From positions 1 through 39,949 of the forward strand of contig JAGWRZ010000035.1 in NCBI GenBank assembly GCA_028876365.1: 39,949 bases of DNA, in the 5' to 3' direction. How positions within the stretch are numbered: position 1 is the stretch's first letter; each line of letters opens with the position of its first letter. Position numbers and translations under genes: made by a program. The notes under the pieces are model-generated. The model was not told the origin of the DNA and did not search any database. It saw only the letters and a list, made by a program, of their open reading frames with translations. Positions 24,187 to 32,927 of the stretch are shown one piece after another. Source of the DNA: Acidobacteriota bacterium. Its GTDB lineage: Bacteria > Actinomycetota > Thermoleophilia > Gaiellales > Gaiellaceae.

Positions 24187-24815
24187 CCGCCCAGCTCGGG
24201 CGGGCGCACGAGCAGCCCGAGACGCTGGGCCTCGGCGACCGCCTCGCTGCGGCGCCGCACACCGAGCTTCTCGAAGCTGCGGTAGAGCATCGTCTTCACG
24301 GTCTCGCGGCCGATGCCGAGCCGCGCGCCGATCTCTGCGTTCGTCTCCCCTTCCGCGACGAGCTGGAGGATCTCGCGCTCGCGTGGGCTGAGCGCGACCT
24401 GCCTCGCCGCGCGCGGGTGGGCGGCCTGGAGCGCGGCATCGCCGCTGCTGATCCGCCGCAGGGCGGCGAGCAGCTGCTCGGGCTCGGACGACTTGAGCAC
24501 GGTTCCCTGGATCCCCGCGGCGTGCGCGGTCTCGTTCAGCCCCTCGCGCGGCGCCGAGGTCATGAGCAGCGCGGGGGCGGCGACGCCGCGACGGCGCAGC
24601 TCGTGCACGAGGTCGGTCCCGGTCCAGTCGGGCAGAAGCTGGTCGACGAGCAGCAGGTCGGGCCGCCGGCGCTCGGCGAGCACGACCGCCTCGGCGGCAC
24701 GGGCCGCCTCGCCGGCGATGCGGAACTCGCTCCCGGTGAGCGCAGCGCGAACCCAGGCGCGGACGATCGCGTCGTCGTCGACGACGAGCAGGGCGATCTG
24801 CGTGGTGCGCGACAT
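24183..24815 (-). CDS. NarL/LuxR-family response regulator
   Basis: 210 aa: receiver (VVDDDAIVRAW, phospho-Asp in LLVDQLLPDWTG, MTSA, Lys in VLKSS) and a LuxR-type HTH (LSPREREILQLVAEGETNAEIGARL, ETVKTMLYRSFEKLGV). It is translated just before, and overlapping with, the HPt hybrid kinase, and is the likely transcriptional output of that kinase. It is less like the two regulators at 10862 and 11860 than those are to each other. The start is ATG at 24815; the Shine-Dalgarno is weak. An 83-nt gap separates it from the 46-aa gene upstream. Confidence 0.9.
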   Translation of the reverse strand: MSRTTQIALLVVDDDAIVRAWVRAALTGSEFRIAGEAARAAEAVVLAERRRPDLLLVDQLLPDWTGTDLVHELRRRGVAAPALLMTSAPREGLNETAHAAGIQGTVLKSSEPEQLLAALRRISSGDAALQAAHPRAARQVALSPREREILQLVAEGETNAEIGARLGIGRETVKTMLYRSFEKLGVRRRSEAVAEAQRLGLLVRPPELGG

Positions 24816-24898
24816 CGAGCCACCGCCTCATCCGCACATTGGGCCGGTTGCTGACGATTGTCCTGCCCCGCCGCGGCCGGCGCAAGGGCGGAGCGGGC

Positions 24899-25039
24899 TT
24901 ATTCGAGGATGGCGCACGCGGTCGGCGCTGCGGTGGCGAATCCGAGCCGCCGGAACTCCTCGAAGCGCCAGGCGTGCACGACTCCTTCGTCCGTGATCGT
25001 GACCGTCGTGCCGACGTCGTCGGAGGTCTCGTCGTCCAT
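24899..25039 (-). CDS. 46-aa small protein of unknown function
   Basis: Starts MDDETSDDVGTTVTITDEG and ends CAILE. It has a strong ribosome site, AGAGGAG, six bases before the ATG at 25039. The middle VVHAWRFEEFRRLGF resembles the first half of small actinobacterial proteins with a W-R-x-E-x-x-x-x-LGF helix; the second half of those proteins is not present here. It is too short and too acidic to be a domain of the neighbours. It is the first gene of the unit that continues with the NarL-type regulator and HPt kinase, which suggests a signalling accessory role; this is inference. Confidence 0.6.
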   Translation of the reverse strand: MDDETSDDVGTTVTITDEGVVHAWRFEEFRRLGFATAAPTACAILE

Positions 25040-25093
25040 GTCGCGCTCCTCTCTCGTCGGGTGCGACGAGCATCGGCGGCATGGCGTCGCCGC

Positions 25094-25110
25094 ACGTCCC
25101 CCGTTCGTCG
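25094..25110 (-). promoter_or_regulatory. G-rich motif copy B, upstream of 46-aa gene
   Basis: Minus strand CGACGAACGGGGGACGTG in the 90-nt gap between the two-PAS kinase stop (25130) and the 46-aa gene start (25039). Nearly the same as copy A, with the GGGGGAC element about 57 nt from the start codon. Confidence 0.5.
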
Positions 25111-25129
25111 GCGGTCGGCGCGACGCCTC

Positions 25130-27034
25130 CTATGCTCCCCGTGAGAGCTCGGCGAGGATGGCCAGGAGGCGGTCGCCGTCGATCGGCTTCGTCAGGAAGG
25201 CGAGCGCCCCGAGCTCGATTGCCCGGTCGAGCGCGCTGCGGGTCGTATCGGCGCTCAGCACGACGACGGGGATGTCCCCGGTCTCAGGGCTCGACCGCAA
25301 CTGCTCCAGGACGTCGTACCCGGAGCCGCCGGCGAGGTGGATGTCGAGGAGGATCGCATCGGGATGGTGGGTTGTCGCAGCGTGGAGGCCCGCCCCCGCA
25401 GAGTCGGCTGCGATCACCGTCGCCGTCGGCAGGCGGTCGGCGACCCGCTTGACGAGGGCCCGGCTCCGGGCGTTGTCGTCGATGTGGAGCACCGTGAACC
25501 CGGCGTGCGCGCGCGGCGGCGTGTCCGGAAACCGTTCCTCGGGCTCGGGCGCCGCCTCGAGCTCGACCGTGAACCGGCTTCCCTTGCCGACCTCGCTCTG
25601 CACGGAGATCATGCCGCCCATCGCCTCGACGAGCGCCTGCGCGACGGCGAGCCCGAGCCCGGTTCCCTCGATCGATCCGGCGGACGCCCCGGCGCGCGCG
25701 AACGGAGCGAAGATCTCGTCGACCTGGTCGGCCGGGATCCCGGGCCCGTCATCCGTGACATGCAGCCGGACGCGTGTGGCGTCGCTCTCCCACGCGATGC
25801 GCACGGCGCCGCCTCGGCGGTTGTACTTCACGGCGTTCCCGAGGAGATTGAGCACGACCTGGAGCAGCCTTTGGTGGTCTGCCAACACGAGCGGCGCCGT
25901 TGCCTCCGGTTCCTCGACACGGATGGCGGCGTCGCGCTCGTCGGCCAGGGGGGAGACGATCTGGACCGCCTCGTCGACGATGTCGGCGATCCGCACCGGC
26001 TCGAGAGAGAGCGCGAAGCGCCCCGACTCGACCTGGGAGATGTCGAGCACCTCGTTGATCAGGCTCAACAGGTGGCGGCCGGCGTTGAGAATGTGCTCGA
26101 CGGCCTCGCCCTGCTCGTCGTCGAGCGGCTCGAGCTGCAGGATCTGGCCGAAGCCGAGGATCGCGTTCAGCGGCGTGCGCAGCTCGTGGCTCATGCGCGA
26201 CAGGAACTCGCTCTTCGCGGCATTGGCGAGCCGCGCCTCCTCGGCGAGGAGGAGGATGTCGCGCTCGGCGCGCTTGCGCTCGGTCACGTCGCGGACGGAT
26301 GCGGCGACGAGGAGACCGCCCTCCGTGCGCAGCGGGCTGAGGCTGATGTCCACCGGGAACTCCGTCCCGTCGCTGCGCAGGCCGAAGAGCTCGAGCCCCG
26401 CGCCCATCGGCCGCGCGCTCGGCGCGCGGAGGAACCCGTCGCGATGACCGACGTGAGCGGCGTGGAATCGCTGCGGGAGCAAGAGCTCGATCGGCCGGCC
26501 GACGATCTCGCCCCTCGCGTACCCGAAGAACCTCTCGGTCTGCGCGTTGACGAGGACGAGCCGAGCTTGCTCGTCGACGATCACCATCGCATCGGGAGCG
26601 GACTCGAGCAGGCCCCGGAAGAGCGCCTCTCGCTCCTGCAGCGCCTCCTCGACGCGCCTGCGTTCCGTGACGTCGCGGATCGAGGCTGCCACGAGTGGCC
26701 CCTCGCGCGCCGTCTCGAGCGGGCTCAGGCTGACGTCCACCGGAAATTCCGTCCCGTCGCGCCGCAGCCCGAAGAGGTCGAGCCCGGTGTCCATCGGCCG
26801 CGCCGTCGGCGAGGCGGCGAAGGCTTCGCGCTCCCGGACGTGCGCGTCGCGGAACCGGGACGGGATGAGCAGCTCGATCGGCTGCCCGAGCAGGTCTGCC
26901 CGCGTATACCCGAAGAGCGTCTCGGTCTGTGCGTTGACGAGGACGATGCGTCCTCGCCCGTCGACGACGACGCCCGCGTCCGGCGCCTTCTCCAGCAGCT
27001 CGCGGACGAGCTCGACGTCGGCGAGCTCAGCCAC
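25130..27034 (-). CDS. Soluble hybrid histidine kinase PAS-PAS-HK-REC
   Basis: 634 aa. Two PAS domains (about 5-130 and 135-255) are near copies of each other: both have LVNAQTE-x-x-FGY, PIELL-x-P-x-RF, ARPM, GL-x-LFGLR and DGTEFPVD-x-SLSPL. Then DHp with [13 protein letters not shown], ATPase domain ([30 protein letters not shown]) and a C-terminal receiver (about 505-630; [10 protein letters not shown], phospho-Asp in [23 protein letters not shown]). No membrane segment, so the signal is cytoplasmic. The start is GTG at 27034, overlapping the preceding receiver gene by 8 nt. Confidence 0.92.
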   Translation of the reverse strand: MAELADVELVRELLEKAPDAGVVVDGRGRIVLVNAQTETLFGYTRADLLGQPIELLIPSRFRDAHVREREAFAASPTARPMDTGLDLFGLRRDGTEFPVDVSLSPLETAREGPLVAASIRDVTERRRVEEALQEREALFRGLLESAPDAMVIVDEQARLVLVNAQTERFFGYARGEIVGRPIELLLPQRFHAAHVGHRDGFLRAPSARPMGAGLELFGLRSDGTEFPVDISLSPLRTEGGLLVAASVRDVTERKRAERDILLLAEEARLANAAKSEFLSRMSHELRTPLNAILGFGQILQLEPLDDEQGEAVEHILNAGRHLLSLINEVLDISQVESGRFALSLEPVRIADIVDEAVQIVSPLADERDAAIRVEEPEATAPLVLADHQRLLQVVLNLLGNAVKYNRRGGAVRIAWESDATRVRLHVTDDGPGIPADQVDEIFAPFARAGASAGSIEGTGLGLAVAQALVEAMGGMISVQSEVGKGSRFTVELEAAPEPEERFPDTPPRAHAGFTVLHIDDNARSRALVKRVADRLPTATVIAADSAGAGLHAATTHHPDAILLDIHLAGGSGYDVLEQLRSSPETGDIPVVVLSADTTRSALDRAIELGALAFLTKPIDGDRLLAILAELSRGA

Positions 27035-27437
27035 CGGGAGCCTCGACGGTGTCGAGGAGGTCGAGCAGTCCCTGAACGTCGACCGGCTTGACGAGATAGC
27101 CGTCCGCGCCGCGATCGATCAGGCGGGCGGTCTCGACCGGCCGGGCTTCTGCGCTCACGATGACGATCCGTGCGCCTGCCGTCGCGGGGTCGCTGCGGAG
27201 CGCGTCGAGCACCTCTTCGCCCGAGATGCCGGGCAGGCGGAGGTCGAGGAGGATGAGCGCGGGGCGGAGCTCGCGGGCGAGCGCCAAGCCCGTCTCGCCG
27301 TCGAGCGCCTCGACGAGCCTGAGCTGCGGGCGGCGGGACAGGACGAGCGCGACCAGCTTGCGATTCGACGCGTTGTCCTCGACGTGGAGGACGACGGCTC
27401 GCGCGTCGGCCGCGCCCTCCTCGTCTGCGTTCCGCAC
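27027..27437 (-). CDS. Single-domain receiver protein
   Basis: 136 aa receiver with [12 protein letters not shown], phospho-Asp in [19 protein letters not shown] and VKPVDVQG. I used GTG at 27437, which has GGGGAGG three bases upstream; ATG at 27536 (AGAAGG upstream) would add 33 less conserved residues. It is the first gene of the signalling block and overlaps the next kinase, so it may supply or accept phosphate from that kinase. Confidence 0.85.
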   Translation of the reverse strand: MRNADEEGAADARAVVLHVEDNASNRKLVALVLSRRPQLRLVEALDGETGLALARELRPALILLDLRLPGISGEEVLDALRSDPATAGARIVIVSAEARPVETARLIDRGADGYLVKPVDVQGLLDLLDTVEAPGG

Positions 27438-27602
27438 GGGCCTCCCCTCGTCGGCGCCTCGACCACAGCGTAGACGGCCGAGTCCGGCGCGACCAAAAGC
27501 GGACGCTCGAGCGCTCTCCAGGTAGATTTCGTCCATGCGGGAACCTTCTCTCGCCGACGGGTCAGCGTGAGCGGTCGCGCACGGGGATTCCGCTCCGGGC
27601 CG

Positions 27603-27935
27603 ATGAGCGAGGAATCGGCCGAGAGCGTCGCGGACGCGATGTTCGCGCTGTCGACGCCCAGCCGAGTCCAGATCCTCGTGTGTCTGCTCGACGGCCCCCG
27701 TACGGTCTCCGATCTCATGGAGGCGCTCGACATGGAGCAGTCGGCCGTCTCGCACCAGCTTCGCGTTCTGCGCGAGCAGCGATTGGTGAGTGCCGAGCGC
27801 GCCGGCCGCATGCGCGTCTATGCCCTGTACGACGATGACGTCGTCGCTCTCCTCGAGTCTGCGCTGCGGCACGTCGAGCGGCGGGCGCGCGCGGCACAGA
27901 GGCTGACGGGCCGTCTGAAGCGTTCGTCGGCGTAG
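27603..27935 (+). CDS. ArsR/SmtB-family winged-helix regulator
   Basis: About 110 aa, with ALSTPSRVQILVCLLDG, TVSDLMEALDMEQSAVSHQLRVLREQRLV in outline (recognition motif AVSHQLRVL) and a wing ERAGRMRVYAL. The cysteine motif of ArsR/CadC is absent. The last helix has DDDVVALLESALRH, which resembles the zinc-binding alpha-5 of SmtB but with Asp in place of a key His, so metal sensing is possible but altered. GTG at 27567 is an alternative start. Eleven bases separate it from the Nramp gene, so it is the likely regulator of that transporter. The 165 bp between it and the divergent receiver gene (27438-27602) hold no clear promoter. Confidence 0.85.
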   Translation: MSEESAESVADAMFALSTPSRVQILVCLLDGPRTVSDLMEALDMEQSAVSHQLRVLREQRLVSAERAGRMRVYALYDDDVVALLESALRHVERRARAAQRLTGRLKRSSA

Positions 27936-27946
27936 GGCCCCCGGTC

Positions 27947-29620
27947 ATGCTTCCCGGGGGAGAGGTGCGGTCGGAGGGCGGGGAAGCCGCGGTCGTCTAT
28001 CCGCCGTTCGGCGGCTCGGCCGACCGGCGGTCGCTTCTCGACCGCGCACATCGGGGCGACATCGTCGGCGCCTTCGGCCGCGTGCGGTCTTTCGATACGG
28101 GCCCGCGTCTCTCGCCGCGGCGACGGCTCGCGACGCTGCTCGCAGTCGCAGGTCCCGGAATCGTCGTCCTCGTTGCCGACAACGACGCCGGCAGCTTCTC
28201 GGTCTACGCGCAGGCGGGCCAGAACTACGGGCTTCGGCTGCTCTGGCTCTTCCTCCTCGTGGCCCCCGTGCTGTACGTCCTGCAGGAGATGGTGGCGCGG
28301 CTCGGCGCGGTCACGGGTGCCGGCCATGCGCGTCTGATCTTCGAGCGGTTCGGGCGTCGATGGGGCGCGTTCGCACTGGGTGACCTGCTGGCGCTCAACC
28401 TGCTGACGCTCGTGACGGAGTTCATCGGGATCGACTTCGCCCTGCGGTACTTCGGAGTGAGCCGGTACATCTCGGTCCCGCTGGCGGCTGCCGCGTTGTT
28501 GACGTTCACCCTGACGGGCAGATTCCGGCGATGGGAGCAGGCCATGTATCTGCTCGTCGCGATGAATCTCATCGCGATTCCACTCGCCTTTCTCAGGCAT
28601 CCGCGCGCCGCTGCGATCGCGCGCGGGGCGATCCCCGGGCTTCACGGCGAGTTCACCCCGGGCGGCGTCCTGTTCATGATGGCGATCGTGGGCGCCGCGA
28701 TCAGCCCGTGGCAGTTGTTCTTCCAGCAGTCGAACGTCGTGGACAAGCGGATCACCGCCCGGTGGCTCAACTACGAGCGAGCCGACACGGCGATCGGGGC
28801 GATCCTGTTCACGGTCGTCGGGGCCGCGATGGTCGTCACGTGCGCGTTCGCATTCAGAGGGTCTGCCTTTCACGGAAGCTTCGTCGATCTCGGCTCGGCG
28901 GCGGACGCTCTCGGCAGCAGGCTGGGGCATTCGACCGGCGCGCTCTTCGCGCTCATCCTCCTCAACGGCTCGATTCTCTGCGCCGCAGTCGTGACCCTCA
29001 CCACCTCGTATGCCCTCGGCGATGTGCTCGGGCTGAAGCATTCGCTTCATCGCCGCTGGAGAGACGCGCCGACCTTCTACGGCAGCTTCGCGTTCCTCGT
29101 CGTGGTCGCCGCCACGGTCGAGCTCGTGCCCGGCGTTCCGCTCGGGACGTTGACGACGATCGTGCAGGCGCTTGCAGCGGTCCTCCTTCCGGGTGCTGCG
29201 GTCTTCCTCCTCTTGCTCTGCAACGACAAGGCCGTCCTCGGCCCATGGGTGAACCCGCGCTGGCTCAACGCCGTTGCAACGCTCATCGTCGGCACGCTGC
29301 TCGTCCTCTCCGCGCTTCTCATCACGGTGTCGCTGTTCCCGCACGTGGACGTGCGCGTCGTCGCACTTGCGCTCGGGGCCGGGCTCGCGGCGGGCCTTGC
29401 GGTCGCTGCGGGCCTGATGGTCAGGCGTGGCGGGCTTTCGCCGCGATTCATCGGTACGCCGTGGGAGCGCGCCACGTGGACGATGCCGGCCCTCGAGAGC
29501 ATTCCCGCGCCGTCGCCGTCGCGCGGGCGCACCTTGGGCCTCGTCGCGCTACGGCTCTACCTCATGATCGCGGCGTTCCTGCTCGTGTTCAAAGCCGTGC
29601 AGTCGATGGCCGTCGGCTGA
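27947..29620 (+). CDS. Atypical Nramp-family divalent metal transporter
   Basis: 557 aa with about 11-12 hydrophobic segments after a ~60-residue cytoplasmic N-terminus. TM1 reads GPGIVVLVADNDAGSF, so the classic DPGN site is DNDAG (residues 78-82). TM6 reads IVGAAISPWQLFFQQS, so the classic MPHN is SPWQ. In known Nramps the TM6 methionine helps select transition metals over Mg and Ca, and Nramp-related magnesium transporters lack it. The fold is clear from the GAxxxPW-x-x-F-x-x-x-S pattern and segment layout. It is cotranscribed with an ArsR-type regulator. The substrate is unknown; Mg2+ or another ion is a fair guess. Confidence 0.85.
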   Translation: MLPGGEVRSEGGEAAVVYPPFGGSADRRSLLDRAHRGDIVGAFGRVRSFDTGPRLSPRRRLATLLAVAGPGIVVLVADNDAGSFSVYAQAGQNYGLRLLWLFLLVAPVLYVLQEMVARLGAVTGAGHARLIFERFGRRWGAFALGDLLALNLLTLVTEFIGIDFALRYFGVSRYISVPLAAAALLTFTLTGRFRRWEQAMYLLVAMNLIAIPLAFLRHPRAAAIARGAIPGLHGEFTPGGVLFMMAIVGAAISPWQLFFQQSNVVDKRITARWLNYERADTAIGAILFTVVGAAMVVTCAFAFRGSAFHGSFVDLGSAADALGSRLGHSTGALFALILLNGSILCAAVVTLTTSYALGDVLGLKHSLHRRWRDAPTFYGSFAFLVVVAATVELVPGVPLGTLTTIVQALAAVLLPGAAVFLLLLCNDKAVLGPWVNPRWLNAVATLIVGTLLVLSALLITVSLFPHVDVRVVALALGAGLAAGLAVAAGLMVRRGGLSPRFIGTPWERATWTMPALESIPAPSPSRGRTLGLVALRLYLMIAAFLLVFKAVQSMAVG

Positions 29621-29627
29621 GAGGCCG

Positions 29628-29640
29628 AGCCGAAGCGGCT
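29628..29640. terminator. Small hairpin between convergent genes
   Basis: AGCCG-AAG-CGGCT in the 27-nt gap between the Nramp stop and the stop of the convergent membrane protein. Short stem, no T-run; possible bidirectional terminator. Confidence 0.3.
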
Positions 29641-29647
29641 GCCGCCG

Positions 29648-31390
29648 TCACCTCGCCGTGACGGTCACGGCCCGTCCGACGACGTAGATGTCTCCAGCGG
29701 TCGGGTCGTTGATCCAGCTGGCCGCTGCGCCGATTCGGTACGTCCAGCGGCCGGCGCCGATGTGATCGACGAATCGCGTTCCGTGCGTCGCATCGACGGG
29801 CGTCGCATTCAGCCTGCATTGCGCCCCGCCGGCCGTCTGGTCGCAGACGATCGCCCGGCTCGCCGGGGCGCGGAGGACGACGTAGTCCATCGTTCCGCCG
29901 AGCGGATCGAGTCTGCTCCACGTCAGGCTGACGCCGCCGCGCCCGACCGTCGCGGCGGGGCGCCAGCCGGAGTCGACCGCGAACGGGGCGGAGAGGCTGG
30001 AGCCCGTCTGCGTGTAGTAGGAGATCGTGTCGGAGTTCTCGAGCACCGGGAGAGCGGCCGCGAGCGCGATCGGAACCGCCGCGAAGAGCGTGAGCAGGGC
30101 GGCGACGAGGCCGGCGCGGAAGCGACGCGACGTCCATGGCCGCGGCTTGGGACGAGGAAGCTTTTGCGGGACGCCGGGAAAGAGGAGCAACACCCCCGCG
30201 AGGATCACGAGGGCGGCGGGGACGGCCGAGATCGTCTGCCGCAGCAGGTCGGCGTTGTCGACCGTCCCGCTTCCCTGGTTCGCCCACTTGACGAGGAGCA
30301 CGGTTGCGAACCAGCCGCCGAAGAAGACGCCCGCGGGCCGCGACTTGCGCAAGAGCCCGATGACGCCGGCGACGAAGAGCCCTTCGAGCACGCGCACGCT
30401 CCAGAAGTGCTCGCGCATGCTGTCGAGCTCCTGGGCGAACCTCTGCCAGCTGGGGTGAAAGTAGGTGTGGATGTGCAGCCCGAGCGCGAGAACGGGCGCC
30501 GCAGACGCGACGAGGACCTCGCCCGTGGCGGTTGCGCGATGGAAGAGCGGGATCGTGCCCTCTCCCTGCGCCTTCCAGACCGTGAGGGCGAGGATGCTGG
30601 GAGCGAGCCCGACGGTCCCCCAGACCATCGATCGCCAGCGCCGCGCGACGAGAAGCGCGAGGGCGCCGCCGACGAGAACCGGCGCGTTCGACGGCTTGAT
30701 GCCGATGGCGATGCCGACGAGCACTCCGGCGAGCAGTGCGTCGCTGCGATCGTCGTCCTGGGCTGCGCGCAGCACGAAATAGGCGGCGGCGGCGCTGACG
30801 GCCATCGACGGGAAGTCCGACATCACCGCCAGACCCAGCGTCTGCGGAAGGAGCAGCTCGGTGTAGCGCTGGTGGTAGCCGGCGTTCGTGTACTCGATGC
30901 CGATCAACGGCACGACGACCCACAGCAGCGCCGTCCAGTAGCCGAACAGCCGGCCACCGAGCCGCTGCCCGATGCCGTAGGCGGAGAGGATCGCCACCGG
31001 CATCAACACGAGCACGTTGAACAGCAGGATGAACGGCAGCGGCGAAACGAGGTTCGGGCCGCCGAGAAGCGCGAACGGGAACAGCACGATCGACCAGCCG
31101 TAGCCGATCGACGTGTGCGCCAGGCGACCATGTCCCCAGAGCCAGGCGGTCACGTAGTTCCAGAGCTGGTCGCCGCCCTGGTAGTAGATCCAGCCGTTGT
31201 GGCGGACGACGAGCGCGACGCCGAGGATGGTCAGCCATTCGACGATGACGAAGACGGCGAGGACGTTCCGTGGCCGCACCGCCTCGAGCCAGGAAAGGGC
31301 ACGGCCGAGGGCATCGCCCGCGGCGCGCAGCTGCTCGAGCAGTGCGTGTCCCGCCGGGGGCGCCGCTTCCGTGACGTGCTCAGCGGACAA
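29648..31390 (-). CDS. GT-C-like polytopic membrane protein
   Basis: About 580 aa with some ten or more hydrophobic segments between residues 45 and 430 and a C-terminal soluble region of about 140 aa. The first outer loop has YYQGGDQLWNY, an acidic motif in the place where GT-C glycosyltransferases (PMT/ArnT-like) carry their catalytic Asp; later GYHQRYTELLLPQTLGL also fits that family. It probably moves a sugar from a lipid carrier outside the membrane. The start is uncertain: TTG at 31390 overlaps the protease stop by 11 nt, while GTG at 31279 would begin just before TM1; neither has a good ribosome site. Confidence 0.75.
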   Translation of the reverse strand: MSAEHVTEAAPPAGHALLEQLRAAGDALGRALSWLEAVRPRNVLAVFVIVEWLTILGVALVVRHNGWIYYQGGDQLWNYVTAWLWGHGRLAHTSIGYGWSIVLFPFALLGGPNLVSPLPFILLFNVLVLMPVAILSAYGIGQRLGGRLFGYWTALLWVVVPLIGIEYTNAGYHQRYTELLLPQTLGLAVMSDFPSMAVSAAAAYFVLRAAQDDDRSDALLAGVLVGIAIGIKPSNAPVLVGGALALLVARRWRSMVWGTVGLAPSILALTVWKAQGEGTIPLFHRATATGEVLVASAAPVLALGLHIHTYFHPSWQRFAQELDSMREHFWSVRVLEGLFVAGVIGLLRKSRPAGVFFGGWFATVLLVKWANQGSGTVDNADLLRQTISAVPAALVILAGVLLLFPGVPQKLPRPKPRPWTSRRFRAGLVAALLTLFAAVPIALAAALPVLENSDTISYYTQTGSSLSAPFAVDSGWRPAATVGRGGVSLTWSRLDPLGGTMDYVVLRAPASRAIVCDQTAGGAQCRLNATPVDATHGTRFVDHIGAGRWTYRIGAAASWINDPTAGDIYVVGRAVTVTAR

Positions 31391-32819
31391 CGGCGTAGGC
31401 GAGTGTGTAGGCGGAGTTGGCCGGTGTACGGATCCTGACCTCGAGGTAGTACCAGCCGGCGACCGGAGCCCTGTAGTGGAAGGCCTTGGTCGGCGCCGCG
31501 CCGGCTCGTGCCGTGATCCGCTCGCGGCGCTTGATCGAGGGGGGCGCTTCGATGCGAGGCGTGCCGGGCTTCCAGAGCGCGAGCGTCGAAGCTCCCGTGC
31601 GCAGGGACAGCCGAGCCCACAGCGTCGCGCCGCGCGCAAGCCGGACGCGGTAGACGTCGACGGGGTTCTCCCAGTAGTCGAGGTCGGCGGTCATCGTCGC
31701 GTGCGATGCCGGCAGCGGTCGTGCTTGGTTGTCGGCGTTGTTCGTCGGCTCGTACGGGCTCGCGGGCGGAAGGGGGCCTTTGAGGGCGGCGACCGCTTTC
31801 GCGACGTCGAGCGTTCCCCAACCGGTGAGCGGATCGCGGCCGTAGCTGCACGCGGAGCAACCTGTGCCCGGGTCGGCGTCGTCGGCGTTTCGTTCGAGGA
31901 GCCATGACACCTGATCCGGGGTCAGGCGCGGGTCGGCGGCGACGAGCAACGCCGCGGCTGCGGATACCTGCGGTGCGGCGAACGACGTTCCTTCGGCGGG
32001 TTGGTACGCGGCGGGGCCGCAATCGGAGTAGCCCTGGTCCGGACAGGCGGCGTTGAGAGCGGTCAGGTTGCGAGGGAAGGTCGAGACGATGTCGGTCCCC
32101 GGAGCAGCGAGCTCGTTGAAGCGCACGTCGCGATTCGACCACGGCGGCACGGAACCGTCCGGTGCGAGCGCGCTGACGCCGATCACATGCGGGAGCGCGG
32201 CGGGCCAGCTCGCGTACGGCCACGGTTGAGACGGCGCCGCGTCGCCGTTGCCGACCGCGGCGACGACCACGGCGCGGTGCGCGATGGCATAGCGCACAGC
32301 CGCCGCCTCGACGGCGGAGTACGTGTCCAGCTGGGCGTTCATCGGGTCGCGGACACCGGCGAGACTGAGATTGATGACGCGGGCCCCGCTGTCGACGGCC
32401 CAGTAGATCGCGCGCGCCTCGACGCCCGGATCGATCGATCCGCCGGCGGTGATCTTCCCGATGAGCAACTGGATCGGCGATGCCGTCGAGGCCGTCGCCG
32501 CGGCTGCGATCGCGACGATCTCGCCGGCGACGAATGTTCCGTGTCCGCTCGTGTCGACGAGGGGATTGCCGCCGACGAAGCTCCGGGCCCCGGCGATCGA
32601 GTGCGCGAATGCGGGGTGGCCGCCGTCGATCCCGGAGTCGAGTACGGCGACGCGAACGGTCGAGAGCGTCGCCGGAAGCTCGGCCTGCGCGGCCGTGACG
32701 TCGTCCGCACCGAGGTACCACGTGCCGGTGACCGGGACCGACGCGTCAGCCGGTCCCGCTCCGACGGCACACCCGGTCGCGGCGATCGCGCAGAGTATCG
32801 AGAGCTTCCGGCCAATCAC
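31380..32819 (-). CDS. Secreted subtilisin-family serine protease
   Basis: 479 aa. An N-terminal signal peptide (residues 1-27) includes AATGC, which might be a weak lipobox. The S8 catalytic triad is complete: Asp61 in VAVLDSGID, His93 in SGHGTFVAG and Ser279 in GTSFAAPQ, with VGNGD as the oxyanion region. A C-terminal domain of about 110 aa (DVYRVRLARGATL, GWYYLEVR) looks like the pre-peptidase C-terminal (PPC) beta-sandwich. There is no obvious propeptide; only ~33 residues lie between the signal and the first catalytic strand. The start is GTG at 32819 with GAGAGG upstream. It is followed by the GT-C-like gene. Confidence 0.92.
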   Translation of the reverse strand: MIGRKLSILCAIAATGCAVGAGPADASVPVTGTWYLGADDVTAAQAELPATLSTVRVAVLDSGIDGGHPAFAHSIAGARSFVGGNPLVDTSGHGTFVAGEIVAIAAAATASTASPIQLLIGKITAGGSIDPGVEARAIYWAVDSGARVINLSLAGVRDPMNAQLDTYSAVEAAAVRYAIAHRAVVVAAVGNGDAAPSQPWPYASWPAALPHVIGVSALAPDGSVPPWSNRDVRFNELAAPGTDIVSTFPRNLTALNAACPDQGYSDCGPAAYQPAEGTSFAAPQVSAAAALLVAADPRLTPDQVSWLLERNADDADPGTGCSACSYGRDPLTGWGTLDVAKAVAALKGPLPPASPYEPTNNADNQARPLPASHATMTADLDYWENPVDVYRVRLARGATLWARLSLRTGASTLALWKPGTPRIEAPPSIKRRERITARAGAAPTKAFHYRAPVAGWYYLEVRIRTPANSAYTLAYAVVR

Positions 32820-32901
32820 TCGCCTCTCTATAGCATGAGGAACCGTTCATGTGGATCGGCGCCCGGCGCTCCGGCGGGCACGATTTGCATGGATGAAGAA
32901 T

Positions 32902-32927
32902 TGCTCATACACTCATTCAAATGAGCA
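32902..32927. promoter_or_regulatory. AT-rich nested palindrome at methyltransferase start
   Basis: TGCTCAT (32902-32908) pairs with ATGAGCA (32921-32927), and inside it CTCATT-CA-AATGAG (32912-32925) is a perfect inverted repeat. The right arm includes the methyltransferase ATG, so a protein or RNA structure here would block its start. It lies in the 100-bp AT-rich gap between two divergent envelope-type genes. Confidence 0.5.

Noticed and set aside
27504-27516. CGCTCGAGCG / GAGCGCTC short palindromes before the ArsR gene as its operator
   Set aside because: Such short GC palindromes are frequent in this sequence and do not resemble the known 12-2-12 type ArsR/SmtB sites.
31279-31639. N-terminal extension of the GT-C-like protein up to 31639
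   Set aside because: That part is antisense-like, out of frame with and overlapping the subtilisin C-terminus, and has no membrane or domain features.
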